DNA of 64,000 bases. Source: Larix kaempferi (lineage: Eukaryota; Streptophyta; Pinopsida; Pinales; Pinaceae). The DNA lies in assembly GCA_027924585.1 (NCBI GenBank), contig BSBM01000361.1, positions 66,314,001 through 66,378,000 on the forward strand. The letters are read 5' to 3'. This document shows positions 23,230 to 33,937 of this stretch, piece by piece. The notes beneath the pieces are model-generated. The model did no database searches, was not told the origin of the DNA, and saw nothing but the letters and a program-made list of their open reading frames with translations. Made by a program: the position numbers and the translations under genes. Position 1 is the first letter of the stretch, and the number at the start of each line of letters is the position of its first letter.

Positions 23230-24787
23230 TTTAGGAGTTCTGCAATGTCTTTGCCTGGTCCTACACCGAAATGCCAGGTCTTGACCCTGCTATCATAGAG
23301 CACCACATTGACACGTGGCCATATGTGACCCCCATTCACCAGAAACAACGCCCCATTCATCCATCAAAGCTCCCTGCCGTTAAAGTAGAGATTGAGAAAC
23401 TTCATGCACAGGTTTTATTTATCCTATTGCATACACCACTTGGGTTTCTAACCCCGTCCCTATTAACAAGAAACAAGGCACCATCAGAGTATGTACTGAC
23501 TTGCACGATTTAAACTGAGCATGTCCCAAAGACAACTTCCCCACGCCATTTATTGACCAACTCATCGATGCGTGTGCAGGGCATGAAGTCCTATCCTTCA
23601 TGGACGGTTTCTCTGGGTACAACCAGATTCAGATCTGCAAAGAATATCAATACAAGACTGCCTTCACCACCCCATGGGGCACCTTGTCCTATCGAGTCAT
23701 GCCTTTTGGCCTTAAAAATACTAGCACCACCTTCCAGCGAGCCATGACCTATTTTTTTCACGACTTGCTCCATATCCTATTAGTCTATCTTGACAATCTC
23801 ACAACACGTTCCAAGAAACGATCCGACCACCTTAACGACCTCCGACAAGTTTTTATGCGTTGTCGCAAGTATCGGATCCACTTGAACCCATTCAAGTGCG
23901 CCTTTTGCATTCCGGCAGGATGATTGTTAAGTTTCATTGTTTCCCACAAAGGAATCACTGTAGACCCCCTCAAAGTTCAATCCATATTAGACCTTCCCGC
24001 ACCACGCACGTTCTGGCAGCTACAGAGCTTACAGGGGAAATCTAATTTCCTCCGTCGATTCGTTCCTGATTATGCCACCACATTTCATGGTTTCTTACGT
24101 CTGCTTTGTACCCACATCCCATTTGTTTGGGACGATCAAGCGAAAGCTGCATTCGAAGCCCTTAAACACGCTCTCACACAAGCCCCTTTGATCTCCCCTC
24201 CAGATTTCTCTCAGGACTTCATCCTTTATGTCTCGACATCCGACCATGCTGTGTCAGGGGTCCTTGTTCAAGAGGACACTGCTCACCAAGAGTATGTCAT
24301 TTATTACGTCAGCCAAACCTTGTCTGGACCACCCCTACGTTACCCATATGAGGAAAGACTGGCCCTTGCCGTCATATTTTCTGTCCAAAAATTGTGCCAT
24401 TACATTTTACTCAGTCATACTACAGTTTTTGCTAACTCCAACCCCATGGTCTACCTATTGAACCGACAACTTCTACAAGGTCATGTCACTAAATGGGTAA
24501 TTATCCTCCAAGAATATGACCTAACTTTCACAACCCCTAAGAGTATTAAATCCCTCATGCTTTCCCAACTCATAACCGACCTCCCATCCCTTTTGTCGTC
24601 CTCGCCAATCTTCGATGAGTTACCAGACAATCATTTGTTCATCATCTCATCAGATGACCCATGGTACGGTGATATTCTGCTATACCTCCGCACGCAAAAA
24701 TTTCGACCAGACATAAATCACGATGGACGCCGCCGTATCCATCACCACACCTCTGGGTATCTCCTCTTGGGTGACATCCTTTACCAG
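23230..24787 (+). pseudogene. pol: Element D reverse transcriptase and first RNase H, broken
   Basis: RT motifs in order: FAWSYTEMPGLDPAIIEHH, then after a frameshift PKDNFPTPFIDQLIDACAG, LSFMDGFSGYNQIQI, YRVMPFGLKNTSTTFQRAM and the active site VYLDNL (about 23785-23800), where the second catalytic Asp of YLDD is Asn. GITVDPLKVQSILDLPAP and QLQSLQGKSNFLRRFVPDY mark the thumb/connection. RNase H follows (about 24215-24480: ILYVSTSDHAVSGVLVQED, YPYEERLALAVIFSVQKL), with Asn instead of the expected Asp in FANSNPMVYLL. The frame 23924-24790 is continuous for 288 residues. Confidence 0.9.
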
Positions 24788-25904
24788 TGAGGAGTTGATA
24801 CTATCCTTTGTCGTTGCCTTACACACGAGGAAGCCGAACAAGTCCTCAATGACTATCATAGCGGCGCCTGCAGCAGACATTTCTTTGGGATGGCCATCGC
24901 CCAGAAAGTCATCCGCACCGGGTACTTCTGGCCCACACTATTTACCAACTACATCACAGCAATCAAACATTGCCATAATTGCCAACTCTTTGCCCCTAAG
25001 GCCCAGACACCACCCGCCCCACTCCACCCCATCATCACCGTTGGCCCTTTTTGCAAATGGTCCATCGACTTCATGGAATGCAAACCCTCATCCTCAAACG
25101 GCCATAAGTACATCATTGTCGCCGTCGACTACTTCACCAAATGGGTTGAAGCCATGCCCACCTTCAACTGTAAAGCCGACACTGCTACCTGTTTCTTTTT
25201 TAAACCATGTTATTACATGATTCAGGGTCCCCAAATAGCTTGTCTCAGACCATGGTTCACATTTTGAAGATGCCATTTGGCGCGAGTTGTCAACTCTCCT
25301 TAAATTCAAACATCAGTATGTCTCTGCTTACTACCCCCAAGGGAACGGCCAGGTTGAGGCCATTAACAAAATTTTGAAAACAATCCTCCAACGCACTGTT
25401 AACCGACATAAGTCCAATTGGCATCACATGCTTTTTCCAACCTTATGGGCTTAACGTACATCCACTAAGATTTCCACCGGTTTCACCCCTTTTCACTTAG
25501 TTCATGGTGTCCAATCTGTCCTCCCCATCAAGTGTCAGATCCCCAACCTACACATCGCTATTGAACTTCTCCCCGATACCTCTCCACTTGAAAAACGCCT
25601 ACTGTTATTAAAACAAGCTGATGAGGACCGTCGCGCAACCCTCCAAACCATTGAAGCTTCCAAGAACCGCTCCAAAGCTGGTTATGAAAAACATGTCCAC
25701 TCATGCACTTTCCGTGAAGGCGATCTAGTCCTCATTTACGACCAAGCTCACGACAAGACCGGTAAAGGGAAGTTCGAATCCATGTGGCAAGGCCCTTACA
25801 TAGTGCATACCTGCCTTAGACATGGGGCATATATTCTAATAGACTCAGAAGGCCACCCCTTGTGAAACCCCCGTAATGGGTTGTATCTTAAATTCTTTTA
25901 TCCT
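24788..25904 (+). pseudogene. int: Element D integrase
   Basis: The H2C2 zinc-binding region is visible (HSGACSRHFFG, then IKHCHNCQLF, about 24855-24990). The core has WSIDFMECKPSSSNGHKYII (first D), DHGSHFEDAIW after a frameshift at about 25240 (second D) and YYPQGNGQVEAINKIL (third, E). It continues with GFTPFHLVHGVQSVLPIK and the C-terminal strand GDLVLIYDQAHDKTG, MWQGPYIVHT and LNPRNGLYLK-like end at about 25895. Two stops lie in the second half. No chromodomain follows; instead a second RNase H begins about 120 bp later. Confidence 0.88.
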
Positions 25905-26027
25905 TAACAATCATGCGGACCCATTGGTCCGTACTGTACAGTTTGCTTTCTTTTTTGTTTTTCATTTTTTTACCGCAACCTTACATTCATCATTTTTGCA
26001 TGATCACAGATGGACCATCTTCCACCT

Positions 26028-26417
26028 TATTACATTGGCTTCATTGATGGATAAAGCCCCTGGTCTCCTAACCTGGCCTCTGCAGCGTGGGTCTTATATT
26101 CCCCTTCACATGAGTTGATTCATCTTGATGGAATGTGCATAGGTGTTGCTACCAATAACTAGGCTGAGTATGATGCTGTGACCGGTCTCCTGACTGTTGC
26201 CCTTCAGATGGGTATCTGTCACCTTCATGTGTTCCTTGACTCCCAGCTGCTTGTCTCCCATCTCAACAACTGCTACCATGTGCGTGATCCTTGCCTCTTC
26301 AGAACGTTCCAGCGCACAAAACAGCTAAGCCGACAGTTTGAATCCATCACATTCACCCATGTCCCACGAGCTCAGAATAGTGTCACAGATCAAATGGCTA
26401 ACAACATCCTCGACTAG
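26028..26417 (+). pseudogene. Element D second RNase H domain, downstream of integrase
   Basis: One frame with two stops gives a full type 1 RNase H fold: YYIGFIDG (first Asp), then ASAAWVLYSPSHEL, NNxAEYDAVTGLLTVALQMG (Glu), HLHVFLDSQLLVSHLNN (Asp), FTHVPRAQNSVTDQMANNIL (His and last Asp). All four catalytic acidic residues are present. This type (plant/archaeal-like) was acquired by the Tat lineage, where it lies between the first RNase H and integrase. Here it follows integrase. Its role would be to cut the RNA of RNA-DNA hybrids or to complement a decayed first RNase H. The tail of the same domain survives in element C at 48962-49036. Confidence 0.88.
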
Positions 26418-26808
26418 CATATCAATCACACCATGTAAATCATCCATTATGCATAATCATCACATCAAAAAACATATAAAAATCCCAAAAATACTGCATC
26501 TACAACAACGGGCATCCACGTGCCTATCATAACACATCATTTGCATCCACATGCAATAAAATAAAACAAGACAATACAAGCACATCCACGTGCGTACACC
26601 AAAATAATCACCGTAAAAAATGCATCCATGTGCATATATATATATATAAATATATCATTGTCATATACATGTCATGAGTGTACCAGGACTCAATACACAA
26701 CCAATATACATCAAGGATCCCCAACAGCATCCCTGTCATAAAATACATGTCGTATATACAAAAAATCCCAAATGCTCATATGCATCGAGGGGGAGTCCCC
26801 AGCACTCC
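26418..26808. other. Spacer between second RNase H and antisense gene
   Basis: AT-rich, no gene. It has repeated 'gcatccacgtgc'-like words (about 26510-26635) and a TA run (26634-26655). The two genes on opposite strands converge on it, so it may hold both 3' ends. Confidence 0.5.
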
Positions 26809-28226
26809 CTAATGCGAGTCATATCCCCCATTTGAATCCTCCTCACCAACCTCCTTTGTTGCAGACTCCTCCTCTCCTTGACCCTCCTCCGGCTCCTCTA
26901 GATACTCCTCATCCCCCTGTCGCTCCTGACCCCTCCTCTCCTCGGCCATAACTTCCAACCGAATCAAGATAGACTGCCATTCCCGTGGAGCCTTGTGACA
27001 GGCCTCGACTACATCCCGATCCAGATCCCTCCACCCCTCATCGGAGACCCCAACTAGTAGCTAGTCAAAGGTAACTTGTAAGGCCTCCAAATTGCCCTCC
27101 ATATCCCTTCGTCATACCTCCCCCCGATCTGGAAAGGTTGGCACTGCTATATGCCTCCGATGCTCCCTATGACCCGGTGGTGGCAGCGGTCCCACATCTG
27201 CATCAAGCCAAATCGCAACTAGTCAGAAACATCCTATATCTCTACCATCAAAACATCCAACATAAAACCATCAAGCACAAACTAGATACATACCATTTGG
27301 GCCTCAAGACTTCCCTGGGGGTCGTGGTGCCTCCAGGTCTCGCCGGTAGTCCATACCACTATATGGATAGTCATCAAAGGTCAATGGCAACTGCAACCAC
27401 TGCAAGTAAAGATCCTGCATGAAGTATCGCCCCACCTCTCCCCCACCCCGCTGGCACATCATTTCACCCCACCACACCATCCGCGGCTCCCTCAAACCCC
27501 CAACATGGACTTGCACTCGCGGTCACAGTGTTGGAACCCGCTCCATGAAGAAAGAGCACAGAAATGACCCATAACAGAACCCTTTCCAAAGACCTTCACC
27601 GAGCTCAACTGTCGCTAAACATAGGTGAGGAACATCTGGCCCCAAGCAAAGTAAGTCCCCTGTAGTACCCGCTCGACCAGCTGCATCTGTCCCCTGGACA
27701 CCCGGTTGGGCCCCTGCGACCCCAACACTTGGACCACACATGCCGCGATTGCCCGAACTGATGGCTCCTCCAAATCACAAATCAAGAGTGCATTTTTATG
27801 CACTCTTGCCGTTGGGAGGCAGTACCGATCCAGCATCCCCTCCATGTCCACATCTGCAAACACCCATGGCTGCGTATCCGCCACCCTACCAAGACATGGT
27901 AGTCCTGTTAGAAAATATACGTCTACCAGGGTGATCTCCAGTCTCTCCCCCTACACCATGAAGCACAGACTATTGGGCTCCCAGAATCCCACCAACCTAT
28001 TCAGCAGTAGTACTGTTGAACGCATCACCGGCACTTGTGCGAACTTCAACAGTCCGCATAGCCCCAAGGTCCCCCAGACATGTTGGTCATCCCGTATGTA
28101 GTCCATCATCTCATCAGGTATCTCCCACTCTCTCAAGAGTACTCTCGGCATCCTATCAATCCCACAATGAAAACTCATCAAAACATCGTCAAATAAACCA
28201 TCATTCCCCCCCCGATATGACTCCAC
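26809..28226 (-). pseudogene. Element D antisense gene, two exons, plant-mobile-domain-like protein
   Basis: Minus strand, opposite to gag-pol. Exon 1 (about 28226-27294) encodes FDDVLMSFHCGIDRMPRVLL, then LLLNRLVGFWEPNSLCFMV, ERLEITLVDVYFLTGLPCLG, a segment ending GFCYGSFLCSFFMERVP, and DDYPYSGMDYRRDLEAPRPP. The W-P...G..L.ITL.DVYFLTGL pattern resembles the plant mobile domain. An intron (27293-27198, 96 bp) has donor G|GTATGT and acceptor GATGCAG. Exon 2 (27197-26809) gives FDxLLVGVSDEGWRDLDRDV, ACHKAPREWQSILIRLEVMA and a very acidic tail. Defects: stops at about 27949, 27614, 27130 and 27090 and frameshifts. Element C carries a homologue with the same boundary, which shows former coding function. 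The start codon is uncertain. Confidence 0.78.
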
Positions 28227-28229
28227 AAT

Positions 28230-28480
28230 CTTGATCTAGATCATGGCTGTGGGGCCCAATGTCGTGATCCCAAATCATGGCTATCTGGACTACAGTCGTG
28301 GTCGTAGATCGCTCCTGTGGGGGCCACAACTGCGATCCCAGATCACAGCTACGATCCCAGATCACGGTTGTCCAGGCCACAGCTGCGGGCGTCGATCGCG
28401 ACTATCTAAGCCATAGCCATGATCCAAGAACGCAGCCATGGAGGCCACAGTCGTGATCGTAGATCGCGGCCATTACCTCA
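28230..28480. repeat. Degenerate GATC-rich repeats in antisense gene leader
   Basis: Variants of 'gatcccagatcacagct' and 'ggccacagctgcg' recur about every 30-60 bp. They lie between the antisense TATA box and the antisense coding region and resemble the repeat in the sense leader (17386-17870). Confidence 0.65.
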
Positions 28481-28708
28481 AAACCCGAAATCCACACCCA
28501 TGTGGACCGTACACCCCCCCCTTGAGGGCCCTCTACCCACCCGAATCAAGAAAAAATTAAAGGCATGAGTTCAATGAAATACCTACAACTCACGGAAATC
28601 AAATCCACTGGTCTAATCACCCAAAAATGTCAAATCCACTCTGGCCCACCACACTCTCCTGTCAAAGTCAACCACACAAATGACACTTGGCATTATGGGC
28701 CCACTTAC

Positions 28709-28716
28709 TATTTATA
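28709..28716 (-). promoter_or_regulatory. TATA box for antisense gene of element D
   Basis: Minus strand 'cctataaatagtaagtggg'. It is a canonical plant TATA box about 480 bp upstream of the antisense reading frame, in the right orientation, with no other use apparent. Confidence 0.5.
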
Positions 28717-28879
28717 GGCAGTTGACTTTTTCTTCATTTGGCCATTTTGGATCCATACGGACTCCATTTTCCAAACCGTTTCCACCACTGGAATCAGAAC
28801 GACGAGACCTTCACCGTGGTCGACTCGATTTCTATTTTTCTCTAAAACCCTTTTTTGGAATTTTTTCCATGCACGTCGC

Positions 28880-29220
28880 CATCTCGATTTACACGCCACA
28901 TCGATGGTTGTCAGTTTTTAGCATTCCTTATACCATCGGATTTAGTTTTTCGAGCCCGTGATGATGCTTGAGATCATTTCTCACTCTCACCCCCATATTT
29001 TTTAGGCATTTTTTACCAGCCCCTAGTCATCTCGGTTTGCATGCCACCTCGACCATTATCTATTTTTTACGCTTTTTATATCACCGGATTCAGTTTTCCG
29101 TGCTCGTGATGATGCTTGAGATCATTTCTCGCTCTCACTAGAAACAGTTTCAACATTGTGTCCCGACACCTTGCTGCATCGGTTTGCGCACCACATCGGC
29201 CACCATTGAATTGTTACACA
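28880..29220. repeat. About 147-bp tandem repeat, three degenerate units
   Basis: Units begin 'catctcgatttacacgcc' (28880), 'catctcggtttgcatgcc' (29029) and 'gcatcggtttgcgcacc' (about 29174). The first two share 'gtgatgatgcttgagatcat' near their ends. Confidence 0.7.
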
Positions 29221-29695
29221 TTTTTACATGAGTCATTCACTCCATTCATACTGCAATTATTTCATTATTTTGCCACCATTCATCATCCCGCAAGGAGACC
29301 CACCAGTGTTCCCCCCCACCCTCGTTCTTGGTTCTCCTCGATGTCCCTTGATTGAACACTCTCTCCTTGCTTGGCCATTCCTTTTGTTCGGTATAATTTT
29401 ATCCCTTTTTCGGGCCGGGCAAGTCCTTTACGAAAAAGGCACTTAGGGAGTGTCTGTTAAGCTCTTTTCTGACTCCTAAAAGAATGAAAAGATTGCCGAG
29501 CAATATTGCTTCCTTTCATGATCGTTAAAGTACCTGAAAGGGCGTCTATCTGGTATAAGTTTAACCCTTTTCTGGACCTGGTAGACTAATTACAAAAATG
29601 AATACTCTAGTCACACCGGCTAGAAGAGTTCTTCATTGCATCCTTTTATGCTTTCTCGGGCCTTGGAGACTAACACACGAAAAAGAACCCCCCTG

Positions 29696-29905
29696 GAGTC
29701 TTCTTTTTGCTTTCATACTCTCTAAAATTGAAAGCAACCACGAGCATGCACCGTCCTGGGCTCGTACAAATCCACATGATGGTACCATTCCATTATTTCA
29801 GAGTCTTCTTATCGCTTTCAGACTCCTTAAAATTGAAAGCAATCATGAGCACGAACTGTCCTGGGCTCGTATAAATCCACACGACAGTACCATTTTGAGC
29901 ACACT
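29696..29905. repeat. 105-bp tandem duplication
   Basis: 'gagtcttctttttgctttca' at 29696 and 'gagtcttcttatcgctttca' at 29801 begin two units that both contain 'aaaattgaaagcaa' and 'gtcctgggctcgta'. Element C has a diverged single unit near 51934. Confidence 0.75.
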
Positions 29906-30948
29906 TCTTCTAGTTCCTTAAACCATGAAGAAGTCCCCATCGGTGCCTCTCGGCACTATGATCCATCATCTCGGAAACACCCCCCATCAGGTCGCCTTTG
30001 TTCAAAGTATTCTGCAATATCCCACCCTCAGAGTCTCCTTCCATCCTACACCAACTTGAGTCTCCCTCATTCCAGTCACCATCCCTAGTCCCTTCAAAAC
30101 TATGATCCCCTTCCCACTAGTCAGTTTCATATGCTTCCCAATCATCCCCCGCCATCATACTCTGAACAAAGGAAGTTTGAGTCCACCCACTCTATTTGCC
30201 CAATTATTCCCCACCTCCCCAATATGTCAGTCATACCATCAGTACTCTCACACTTCGGTTATCCACCTCATGCTCCTATCAAGGAAACATCATTACCTTG
30301 CTAGTTGCAGGTCTCCCTCTGTCGACGACATCCCATCTATTCCAGAGGATAATCCCAGAGGTCCCTATGCCTTGGAATCATCACCATCTGTGGTGAGTTC
30401 CTATGGACCATTTTGAGTGGAATCCTCAGTGCCTCTCCGAATGGTTGTTTCTGACATGCTCGACTTCAACACCTTGATCGCATCATTGAGATTTGTGCAG
30501 GGTATATATCCCTTCAGTTATTTGTCGAAGACCCTGGACTTTCCCTGACTCTAGCACATTGGTGAGTCACCTTGGAACACCCAGTTATATGTTCCCGTGG
30601 ATATTCGGGTTGCGTTGGCGATTGTATTCAAAATCCATCCACTTATATGCTTCCTTGAGTACCTAGTTCAGCTCCAGTTCAGTGTACCATTGAGGGTGTG
30701 ACTCCCCTTCATTATGATCTTCCAGTTCATTGGTTCCCCTGGTACCATACTCAGCACCACTCTTTGATATTCCAGTGTATCAGTTCTTTAGCTCAGACAT
30801 GGTCAGCCCGGCAGTATGTCCCAGATTTGTGTCCCCTCTAGACCCTTATGATGTACACAGTGGTTCTTCATGTATCTTTCAGGTCCCCATTTTTGGGCCT
30901 CATTGTTATTTTTATATATCTTGATACGAGCATGGGTATGCCCGCCTC

Positions 30949-31215
30949 GTCCATCAAAAGTATGTAGTGTGAGTACTCGTTGGATGTGGAATTTAATTCT
31001 GGTAAATTTCGCATCCAACGAGTGCTCCCGCTCAAAATTTGAGTAAAAAAATAGGGAGATATGTTGAAAATACGAACAAAAAGGTAGTTTTTTTATTTCT
31101 TCCTCCAAAATTAATATATATTATTTTATTATTTTAACTATTATTTCATTATTTTAACTATTATTTCATTATTTTCCTTAGGAGGTCCATTTTAGACCTC
31201 AAATTTCCTCTAATG
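30949..31215 (+). repeat. Element H, right part with right TIR
   Basis: It begins 'tccatcaaaagtatg', carries 'gtactcgttggatg' and 'catccaacgagtgctc', the subterminal block inverted relative to the left part, a 24-bp AT-rich tandem repeat (about 31130-31180) and ends 'cctcaaatttcctctaatg'. C resumes at 31216. Confidence 0.75.
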
Positions 31216-33150
31216 GCTGCAGTTGAGAAACTTTTAAAAGATGGCTTCATCTATCTTATCGCTATGATGGAATGGGTCTCCAACCCTATTCTAGTAGATA
31301 AAAATAAAGGTACTATCATATTTTGTACTGATTTTTGCGATCTGAAAAACTCCTATCCTAAGGACAACTACCCCACACCATTCATTGATCAAATTACTAA
31401 TGAGTGTGATGGAAGCAAAATCTTTCCTTTTATGGATGGATTTTTGGGCTATAATCAGATACAGATTAAACCTGAGGACCAACATAAAACTGCTTTAATT
31501 TGTCCTTCAGATACTTTTACTTATAGGAAGATATCGTTTGGTTTAAAAAATCAGCAACATTCCAACGTGCTAAGAGTTTTTCCTTCCACAATATCAAACA
31601 CATTGTAGACCCTTATCTTGATGATCTACCTGCTCGATATCGAAAGAGATGAGATCATCCTGGTCACTTGCTCCTTGTGTTTGAATGATGAAAACACTAT
31701 AAGATTTGTTTGAATCCTAATAAGTGTATTTTTTCCGCCGAGTATGGACGTTTGTTAGGATTTATTGTATCCAACAAAGGGATCATGATTGATCCTTTGA
31801 AATTCAAGGATATTGTAAATATGCCTCCTCCTTGTAGCATTTGCCAACTTCAGAGTTTACAAGGGAAAGCAAATTTTCTTAAACGTTTTGTTGTAAACTA
31901 TGCTAAAATAACTAAAGGATTCATGTGTTTTCTTAAGAAAGACATTCCATTTATATGGGACGAGGCTACTCAACATTCATTCAAAGCCCTTAAAAATGTG
32001 TTATTGACAACCCCTTTACTTAGTCCATCAGCTTACACACGATACTTCTTATTACATTTGGTCGCATCAGATTCTATGGCCAGTATATTTTTAGTTCAGG
32101 AAGATGACCATCTCTTATCTATTATCTTAGTCTCCCATTGCTAGGACCTGAACTTCGCTATCCTCACGTCGAGAAATTAGCGGTAGTAGTTGTTCATGTT
32201 GTCCAAATAATCCATCATTATATTTTGTTGCGAACAACCATAGTAGTAACATATGTCAATCCTTTCTAGCTTGTTTTGACTCGACGAATAATTGAGGGCA
32301 AATACAATAGGTGGACTGTTATTTTGCAGGAGTTTGATTTATAGTTTCATTCTGCAAAATCGAAAAAGTATTTGGTATTCGTCGAACTCATTCAAGAGTT
32401 TCTGAATGAAGAAAAACCCAATTTTGAAGAAGACTCATTCTCCAATGGGTACATCTTCTTGATTTCTTCATATGACCCTTGGTATGGAGACATTTTAATA
32501 TATCTCTAGAATCTAAAGTGTCCCTCTACTTTCTCAAGGGATGATTGACGATGCTTACATCATAATACGAATAATTACCTCATCATCAGTGATACTTTAT
32601 ACCAAAGAGGAGTTGATTCCATTTTGTGTTGTTGTTTAACCCTTGAAGAAGAAGAGACGATTTTACATGATGCCCACGTTGGAGCTTGTGAGGGTCATCT
32701 ATCTGGGTTCACAACAACCCAAAATATTTACGCACTGGTTATTTTTGGACTACGATATTTAAAGATTGCATAGATACAGTTAAACGCTTCCATCCATACC
32801 AATTATTTACCAAAAATATGCGGGCGCATCTAGCTCCACTTTTTCCCGTTGTCACTGTAGGTCCCTTCATTAAGTGGGGGATAGATTTTATGACATGCAA
32901 CCTAATTTCAGCTGGGGGGCATAAATACACCATTTTCGCTGTCGATTATTTTACTAAGTGGGAAGAGGCTATGCCTACAATTAAATACGACAGGGAAACA
33001 ACAACTTATTTTGTCTTTAATCAGATTATATCTAGGTTCGACATTCCAAAATAGATTTTCACTGATCATGGTAGTCATTTTCAGAATCATGTGATGGTGG
33101 ACTTAACTACAATGTTGGGTTTCAAAATAGGAGCAATCCTCCATTCTACT
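31216..33150 (+). pseudogene. pol: Element C reverse transcriptase, RNase H and integrase start, broken
   Basis: RT continues from 16000: AAVEKLLKDGFIYLIAMMEW, KDNYPTPFIDQITNECDG, FMDGFLGYNQIQIKPEDQ and active site PYLDDLPARY (about 31612), with both Asp kept. GRLLGFIVSNKGIMIDPLKF and LQSLQGKANFLKRFVVNY (31710-32144) follow, then RNase H traces (LLHLVASDSMASIFLVQED). The stretch 32150-32800 is heavily damaged. Integrase core begins at about 32818: HLAPLFPVVTVGPFIKWGID, GHKYTIFAVDYFTKWEEAMP and FTDHGSHFQNHVM. The frame is cut at 33150 by element F and resumes at 42501. Confidence 0.88.
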
Positions 33151-33860
33151 TGTTGGAATATTCTAACCATCTCATCTTGGTTTTGCATGATGCATCATGC
33201 ATGCATTCCATGCAACACTCCATGCATCCATGCAGCACTCCATGCATCCATTCATTGCTAGTTGAGTCTCCTAGCACCTAGTCCTTAATTTAGGCCCCTT
33301 AAAGCTTAAATTTGGTCATCATTAGCCCTCCTTTCCACTCAGAGTTCCGTGCTTATATCACTAAAGTCAAAAGGCGCCCTCATGCATTATTTTAGGAGTC
33401 AGTACAGTTAGTTCCATGATTTGGGGCGCCTTGTCCCCTTGATTAGTCAATTAACTGACTGTTACACCTAGTTTCACTGCTACTGAGTGTAGGAGTGCCT
33501 ATTTTGACCACTGCAAGTCAGTTATGTGCCAGTGCTCCCCAATTGACTAGTCATTCATCATCGATGACCACTAGACCTTATCGAGAGATGGTTTCAATGC
33601 AAACTAATCCTACCACATGTGTGGATTCCAACTGCCTCTTTGGGATCATGAATTTCTCCTTTAGAGATGTATTATTTATGTACACATTTTACTGAATAAT
33701 AGAGGTAATGGAAGCTTTTCCAATTGTTCTTCATTCTCTTGTGTTGTAACACAGTTCTTCTTCTCTATTTTTCTTGCCCAATTATTTTGATCTTTGTTAG
33801 ACTTGGTGTGAATTTTATCTTTGTCTCTAGATCTCTATGAGAATTTCACAAAATCTCACA
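33151..33860 (+). repeat. Element F 5' LTR
   Basis: 710 bp, 'tgttggaatattc' to 'aaatctcaca'. It is highly similar to 41788-42500; the main differences are short indels such as the segment near 42120-42180 present only in the 3' copy. The first 100 bp are rich in 'gcatgc' and 'catgcatcc' words. Confidence 0.92.
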
Positions 33861-33874
33861 TGGTATCAGAGCTT
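33861..33874 (+). other. Element F primer-binding site
   Basis: 'tggtatcagagctt' directly after the LTR end is the standard initiator-methionine tRNA primer site of plant retrotransposons. Confidence 0.9.
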
Positions 33875-33937
33875 TGCTGAGCAAAGTAATCTTCCAGAGA
33901 TTTTTTCAGATCTTTTTTCTGCAGATATTCTACAACA

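Larger units (their letters stand above)
16497..30948 (+). mobile_element. Element D: large Ty3/gypsy element with second RNase H and antisense gene
   Basis: About 14.5 kb inserted inside H. Order on the plus strand: possible LTR/leader, gag, protease, two CCHC knuckles, RT, RNase H, integrase, second RNase H; then on the minus strand a spliced gene; then about 2.2 kb of non-coding repeats. The protein motifs place it with the large plant gypsy elements that carry an extra RNase H and an antisense ORF (Tat-like), but the extra RNase H lies after, not before, integrase. I could not find a second copy of the 5' LTR-like start (16497) near the right end, so the 3' LTR may be missing; both limits come from where H resumes. 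Confidence 0.85.
28717..30948. other. Element D 3' non-coding region with internal tandem repeats
   Basis: No gene. Blocks shared with element C show common origin: D 29440-29930 matches C 51640-52100 ('ataagtttaaccc', 'actctctaaaattgaaa', 'ttggctcgg'-like words). Near the right limit 'atgggtatgcccgcctcg' (30930-30948) matches 'atgggtatgcttgcctcg' in C at about 53338, so D sequence reaches at least there. H resumes with 'tccatcaaaagtatg'. No LTR start was recognised. Confidence 0.6.
16001..31215. mobile_element. Element H: TIR element of about 0.76 kb, split by element D
   Basis: The ends are inverted repeats: 'cattagaggaaacttggg' at the left, and the complement of the right end reads 'cattagaggaaatttgagg'. 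The inverted match continues through 'aaaatgg' and later through a block containing 'tttgttcgtattttt', 'actcaaattt' and 'gagcactcg' (left 16165-16245, right about 30995-31090). A second copy lies at 61951-62780. Without element D (16497-30948) H is about 763 bp, close to the 830 bp of that copy. There is no transposase, so it is a MITE-like non-autonomous DNA element. No clear target-site duplication is visible. Confidence 0.75.

Noticed and set aside
26634-26655. TA run as an origin or promoter
   Set aside because: Simple microsatellite in the spacer between convergent genes.
16001-31215. A 15-kb DNA transposon carrying gypsy genes
   Set aside because: The second H copy shows that H alone is about 0.8 kb, so the gypsy genes are a nested retrotransposon (D), not cargo of H.
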